Positions 58,313 through 61,509 of a stretch of 61,509 bases of DNA are shown one piece after another. The stretch is from Alphaproteobacteria bacterium (lineage in GTDB: Bacteria; Pseudomonadota; Alphaproteobacteria; Rhizobiales; Xanthobacteraceae). A program made the translations under genes and the position numbers. The notes beneath the pieces are model-generated. The model was not told the DNA's origin. It saw only the letters and a program-made list of their open reading frames with translations, and made no database searches. The stretch lies in assembly GCA_021325315.1 (NCBI GenBank), contig JAJPHK010000011.1, positions 1-61,509 on the forward strand, in the 5' to 3' direction. Numbering within the stretch: position 1 is the first letter of the stretch; every line of letters starts with the position of its first letter.

Positions 58313-58735
58313 CTATTGCGGCCGTTCGATTGGGCGCCCTTCGCTCGCATGCGGAATTACGTACGCGACCTTCCTCGTCATCGGATCGATCAGCAAAATT
58401 CTGTCGGGCAGTTGTGCGTAATCATAGTTCTTCAGCGCGGGGATTTTGTCGCTCGCCGGCGGCGGCACGGGGTGAATCGGGAGCTTTTTCTGAGTTGGGA
58501 TATTGGCGCCGACCACGGGGTTAAACCCTGCTGGTAACTTATCGCTGGTATCCCGCCAGCTCACGGCATCAACGACGATTTTCTGTTGGTCACTAGTGAG
58601 ATGCAGCGCGGGCTTCTCCGGCGACTGCACCCTGTCGTTGCCGACGCTCGCGGTCGCGGCCGCCATTTCGCTACCAAAAACGAGAAGCGCGGCTGCACCT
58701 GCTATGGAAATGAGACGGGGAATCAAAAGACGCAT
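58313..58735 (-). CDS. Secreted DUF1236-like protein
   Basis: A 140-aa protein with a signal peptide (LLIPRLISIAGAAALLVFGSEMAAATA). The C-terminal part resembles DUF1236: LPIHPVPPPASDKIPALKNYDYAQLPDRILLIDPMTRKVAYVIP, with the family P-x-P-V-P, Tyr-rich and DP-x-TR-x-V pattern. DUF1236 proteins are small exported proteins of Hyphomicrobiales with unknown function. The ATG has a good aaaggagga leader. It stands alone between rnd and tRNA-Leu. Confidence 0.78.
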   Translation of the reverse strand: MRLLIPRLISIAGAAALLVFGSEMAAATASVGNDRVQSPEKPALHLTSDQQKIVVDAVSWRDTSDKLPAGFNPVVGANIPTQKKLPIHPVPPPASDKIPALKNYDYAQLPDRILLIDPMTRKVAYVIPHASEGRPIERPQ

Positions 58736-58802
58736 GGCTTTCCTCCTTTTCAGGAGAACAAGCCTGCCGTGAGGTTGGTTCCGCTACGCTACGCTCTGCT
58801 CT

Positions 58803-58887
58803 TGGTGCCCAGGAAAGGACTCGAACCTTCACGCCTCGCGGCACAGGTACCTGAAACCTGCGCGTCTACCAATTCCGCCACCTGGGC
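58803..58887 (-). tRNA. tRNA-Leu (CAG anticodon)
   Basis: An 85-nt class II tRNA: acceptor gcccagg pairs with cctgggc, a D-arm ggcggaattggtagacgc, an anticodon arm caggt-ttCAGgt-acctg, a short variable arm, the T-arm with ggttcgagtcc, and an encoded CCA. The anticodon CAG reads Leu CUG. The 85-nt length and extra arm agree with Leu. Confidence 0.95.
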
Positions 58888-59011
58888 ACTCGGCCGCTAG
58901 GTAGGGCAGGGGCTCGCGCATTGTCAATCGAAACACCTTACTGTACGCATTCGGCGCGTTCGAGTATCGCTCCGTGCAATATTGAAGCTTTCCTTGAAGG
59001 TTTTTCGTGCA

Positions 59012-59974
59012 ATGACCGATACCCCCACCGCCCGTCTGGTGACCGTTTTCGGCGGCTCCGGTTTTCTCGGCCGCCATGCAGTGCGGGCGCTTGCGCAAAG
59101 CGGCTTCCGGATCCGTGTCGCCGTCCGGCGGCCGGATCTCGCCTATGACCTGCAGCCCCTGGGCCGTGTCGGGCAAATTCATGCGGTGCAGGCGAATGTC
59201 CGGTATCCGGATTCGGTGATACGAGCCGCCGAGGGAGCCGAGACCGTCGTGAATCTCGTGGGGATTTTGAGCCCGACCGGAGCGCAAACATTCGAAGCAG
59301 TGCAGACGGAAGGCGCAGAAGCGGTCGCCGAAGCCGCGAAGAAAAGCGGCGCGAAGCTCGTTCATGTTTCGGCGATCGGCGCCAATCCGAAATCGGATTC
59401 GGCTTACGCGCGCACGAAGGCGGAAGGCGAGAAGGCCGCGCTCGCGGCGGGCGCCGTAGTGTTCCGGCCGTCGATCGTGTTCGGGCCGGAAGACGACTTC
59501 TTCAACCGTTTTGCTTCGCTCGCGCGCTTCCTGCCGGCGCTGCCCTTGATCGGCGGCGGGCATACGCTGTTCCAGCCGGTGTTTGTCGGCGACGTCGGCG
59601 CGGCAATCCTTGCCGCCGCCAAGGGCCGCGCCACACCGAAAACAATTTACGAGCTCGGGGGACCCGAGGTGAAATCGTTCCGGGAACTCATGGAGCTCAT
59701 GCTGCGCGTGATCGGGCGCAAACGGCTTCTGGTTTCGCTCCCGTTTGGCCTCGCCTCGGCGCAGGCTTCGATCCTCGAATTGCTTCCGGGCAAATTGCTC
59801 ACGCGCGATCAGGTGAAGCTGCTCAAGACGGACAACGTCGTTTCCAAAAAGGCCGAGCGCGAAGGGCGCACGCTGCAAGGACTCGGCATCACGCCGACCT
59901 CGATGGAAGCGATACTTGAAGGTTATCTCTGGCGCTTCCGTAAAGCCGGGCAGTTCACGCGGCTTGTGGCCTGA
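59012..59974 (+). CDS. NAD(P)-binding epimerase, complex I NDUFA9-subunit-like
   Basis: A 320-aa atypical short-chain dehydrogenase with the Rossmann loop LVTVFGGSGFLGRHAVRALAQSGFRIRVAVRRP and the family VVNLVGIL and HVSAIGAN. It matches the NDUFA9-like group (complex I accessory subunit homologue, often annotated complex I NDUFA9 subunit family), whose activity in bacteria is not settled. The catalytic YxxxK pair is represented by SAYARTKAEGE (Tyr-Ala-Arg-Thr-Lys). The start is the ATG at 59012; an upstream TTG is in frame but not family-like. uppP is convergent, its stop immediately following. Confidence 0.85.
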   Translation: MTDTPTARLVTVFGGSGFLGRHAVRALAQSGFRIRVAVRRPDLAYDLQPLGRVGQIHAVQANVRYPDSVIRAAEGAETVVNLVGILSPTGAQTFEAVQTEGAEAVAEAAKKSGAKLVHVSAIGANPKSDSAYARTKAEGEKAALAAGAVVFRPSIVFGPEDDFFNRFASLARFLPALPLIGGGHTLFQPVFVGDVGAAILAAAKGRATPKTIYELGGPEVKSFRELMELMLRVIGRKRLLVSLPFGLASAQASILELLPGKLLTRDQVKLLKTDNVVSKKAEREGRTLQGLGITPTSMEAILEGYLWRFRKAGQFTRLVA

Positions 59975-60850
59975 TCAAGAGAGCCAGCCGAACATCACGC
60001 CTATGATCAGCACCACGCCAATGAAGGCGCGGTAGAAGACGAACGGCCAGGCCGAGAACTTTTCCAGAATCCGCAGCAGGCCCCAGATCGCGGCGAAAGC
60101 CGAGAGCGACGCGACGATCAGGCCCACGAGCAGCACCGACCAGCCGTGCGCCGAAAGGTGCACCTTCTGCAGCTCGTAGAGTTCCTTCAGGCCGGCGCCG
60201 GCGATCGCCGGCACCCCGAGCAGGAAGGAGAAGCGCGCGGCTTCCTCGCGGTTCATGCCGAGCGCGAGTGCGGCCGTAAGCGTCGAGCCCGAGCGCGAGA
60301 CGCCGGGGATGAGCGCACCCGCTTGCGCGAGGCCGACAAGCAGCGCGTCCTTGAGCTTCACGTCTTCCATCGTGCGCATGTGCTTCGCGTAGAGTTCGGA
60401 AAACGCCAAAAGCGCGGCCATCACCATTGACGAGAGGCCGATCACCCAAAGGCTGCGGAGCGGCGTGTTGCAGGCGTTCAGGACCGGCGAGAGTACAATG
60501 CCGAAAAACACGATCGGGATCGTGCCGAGCGCGATCCAGATCGAGAAGCGCAGATTCCAGTCGCGGAAATCGCGGTGGCGAATCGCATCGATCGAGCCGA
60601 AGAACAGCGTGCGTACGTCGCTCCAGAAATAGCTGACTACCGCCGCGAGCGCCGCGAGCTGCATCGCCGCCGAAAAGGCCGAGCCCGGATCGCGCCAACC
60701 GAGAAAGGCGGGGACAATTCGCATGTGAGCGGTGGACGAAATCGGCAGCAGTTCGGTGATCCCCTGCACCACGCCGAGAAAGGCGACCTTGGCGTAGCCA
60801 AGCTCAACGAAACCAGTGTCCAAGCCTTGTGTGCAGATTCCGGCTGCCAT
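59975..60850 (-). CDS. uppP: Undecaprenyl-diphosphatase UppP
   Basis: UppP (BacA) dephosphorylates undecaprenyl pyrophosphate, recycling the lipid carrier for peptidoglycan and other polymers and giving bacitracin resistance. The 291-aa membrane protein has about eight helices and both family motifs: QGITELLPISSTAHMRIVP (about 29-47, with Glu and Ser/Thr residues) and LIPGVSRSGSTLTAALALG (catalytic Arg/Ser). The variant TELLPISSTAHM (in place of EFLPVSSSGHL) is seen in alphaproteobacteria. It is convergent with the NDUFA9-like gene, with zero spacing. Confidence 0.96.
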   Translation of the reverse strand: MAAGICTQGLDTGFVELGYAKVAFLGVVQGITELLPISSTAHMRIVPAFLGWRDPGSAFSAAMQLAALAAVVSYFWSDVRTLFFGSIDAIRHRDFRDWNLRFSIWIALGTIPIVFFGIVLSPVLNACNTPLRSLWVIGLSSMVMAALLAFSELYAKHMRTMEDVKLKDALLVGLAQAGALIPGVSRSGSTLTAALALGMNREEAARFSFLLGVPAIAGAGLKELYELQKVHLSAHGWSVLLVGLIVASLSAFAAIWGLLRILEKFSAWPFVFYRAFIGVVLIIGVMFGWLS

Positions 60851-60991
60851 GCCCTACTCCCGATTTCGTGCGAATCCCGCAGTCCTTTTCCCAGACGCCT
60901 TGCCACCGATCAAGGCTCTGGTAACGCTCGCGCCCTAGGATTGCCCCGATCGGCGTTCTATTTGCGCGCTCCGCTCGTTTATTCTTGGACC

Positions 60992-61509
60992 ATGAAACTT
61001 TTTCATCACCCGTTTTGTCCGCATTCGCGCTTTATCCGGCTTGCGCTTGCCGAATACAAAGTGCCGTTCGAGCTCGCGGACGAAGACGTGCGCAAGCGCC
61101 GTCCGGAATTTCTGGAACTGAACCCAGCCGGCACAACACCGGTGCTCGTTGACGGGAACTTTCCTGTCTCACCCGCGAGCGTGATTGCCGAATATGTAGA
61201 CGAGACACATGGCTCGAATTTGGGCAGCCATCGGCTGCTTCCCGCCGAGCCGAAAGCGCGCGCCGAGACGCGGCGGATCGCAGGCTGGTTCCACGAAAAA
61301 TTTTTCGCGGAAGTGAGCGAGCCGCTCCAGCGCGAGAAAATCCTGAAACTCCGCCTTTCTTCCGCGGAAGGCGGCGGACCGCCCGATTCGGCCGTGCTGC
61401 AAGCGGCGAAGAAGAATATCCGCTATCATCTGCAATATGTCGGCTGGCTGTTGAAAACGCGAAGCTGGCTCGCATCTGAAAAGATGAGCTTTGCGGATCT
61501 GGCGGCGGC
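60992..61509 (+). CDS. Glutathione S-transferase-like protein (partial)
   Basis: The gene runs off the right edge; 172 codons are present. The N-terminal thioredoxin-like domain MKLFHHPFCPHSRFIRLALAEYKVPFELAD is followed by LELNPAGTTPVLVDGNFPVSPASVIAEYVDET, the GST-N pattern with the cis-Pro TPVL and glutathione-binding SxxIAEY. The C-terminal helical domain begins (RIAGWFHEKFFAEV) and reaches KMSFADLAA. Catalytic type cannot be fixed; an active-site Cys in HPFCPHS suggests an omega/beta-like class. The ATG lies 142 nt from the divergent uppP start. Confidence 0.85.
   Translation, partial: MKLFHHPFCPHSRFIRLALAEYKVPFELADEDVRKRRPEFLELNPAGTTPVLVDGNFPVSPASVIAEYVDETHGSNLGSHRLLPAEPKARAETRRIAGWFHEKFFAEVSEPLQREKILKLRLSSAEGGGPPDSAVLQAAKKNIRYHLQYVGWLLKTRSWLASEKMSFADLAA

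Overview
The window reads as a chromosomal core segment of an alphaproteobacterium, most likely of the order Hyphomicrobiales (Rhizobiales). The evidence is the gene set and order: an Irr-type Fur regulator with a heme-regulatory GCP motif, divergent from fabA-fabB-fabI; the order rpsT-dnaA-dnaN-recF-gyrB; a DivL-type histidine kinase homologue with Tyr at the phosphorylation site; a fused tsaE/sugar-kinase gene followed by murU and addB-addA; trpF-trpB-trpA-accD-folC; rpsA-sppA-ihfB-lapA; aroA-cmk; and rnd-lptC-lptA-lptB-rpoN-ptsN. The DNA is GC-rich and densely coded. Many genes overlap by 4 nt (ATGA/GTGA), and several convergent genes have abutting or overlapping stops. I see no insertion sequence, prophage, integrase, CRISPR array or rRNA gene.

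Layout: 1-7.7 kb holds the 3' end of pnp, a Crp/Fnr regulator, the oxyR/katG divergent pair, the unsaturated fatty acid operon fabA-fabB-fabI and irr. 7.7-10.2 kb has a secreted SH3 protein, a 2-hydroxyacid dehydrogenase and a MoeB/ThiF-like enzyme. 10.3-18 kb is the replication block gyrB-recF-dnaN-dnaA-rpsT, with a non-coding stretch of about 0.95 kb upstream of dnaA, the only gap over 300 bp. 18.2-25.6 kb has an enoyl-CoA hydratase, mutM, ubiE-ubiB, coaBC-dut, an Rrf2 regulator and cysK. 25.7-37.5 kb is a long plus-strand run: divL, tsaE-amgK, murU, addB, addA, trxA. 37.5-49.3 kb is mostly minus strand: folC, accD, trpABF, an ornithine-cyclodeaminase-family enzyme, lapA-like, ihfB, sppA, rpsA, cmk and aroA. 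49.4-61.5 kb has a zinc-ribbon/acidic protein, tRNA-Ala, an FAD oxidoreductase, a heat-shock unit (hsp20-DUF1150), ptsN, rpoN, lptB/A/C, rnd, a DUF1236-like protein, tRNA-Leu, an NDUFA9-like protein, uppP and a truncated GST gene.

How the genes work together: two envelope themes recur. One is membrane and LPS building (fabABI, accD, lptABC, lapA). The other is peptidoglycan and lipid-carrier recycling (tsaE-amgK, murU, uppP). Replication (dnaA, dnaN, gyrB), recombination repair (recF, addAB), base repair (mutM, dut) and a cell-cycle signalling protein (divL) make a second group. Stress control is represented by oxyR/katG, irr and hsp20.

I did not find a wholly new multi-gene system. The most informative non-textbook signals are regulatory or structural. 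They are a sigma32-like promoter followed by a three-hairpin ROSE-type RNA thermometer before hsp20; a 10-bp inverted repeat enclosing the cysK leader; a fabA leader hairpin; a 13-bp perfect hairpin between DUF1150 and ptsN; the loss of zinc-site cysteines in both AccD and the MoeB-like protein; a proline-rich extension on LptB; and the absence of hpf between rpoN and ptsN. Start sites were chosen by eye and several remain uncertain, as stated in each entry.
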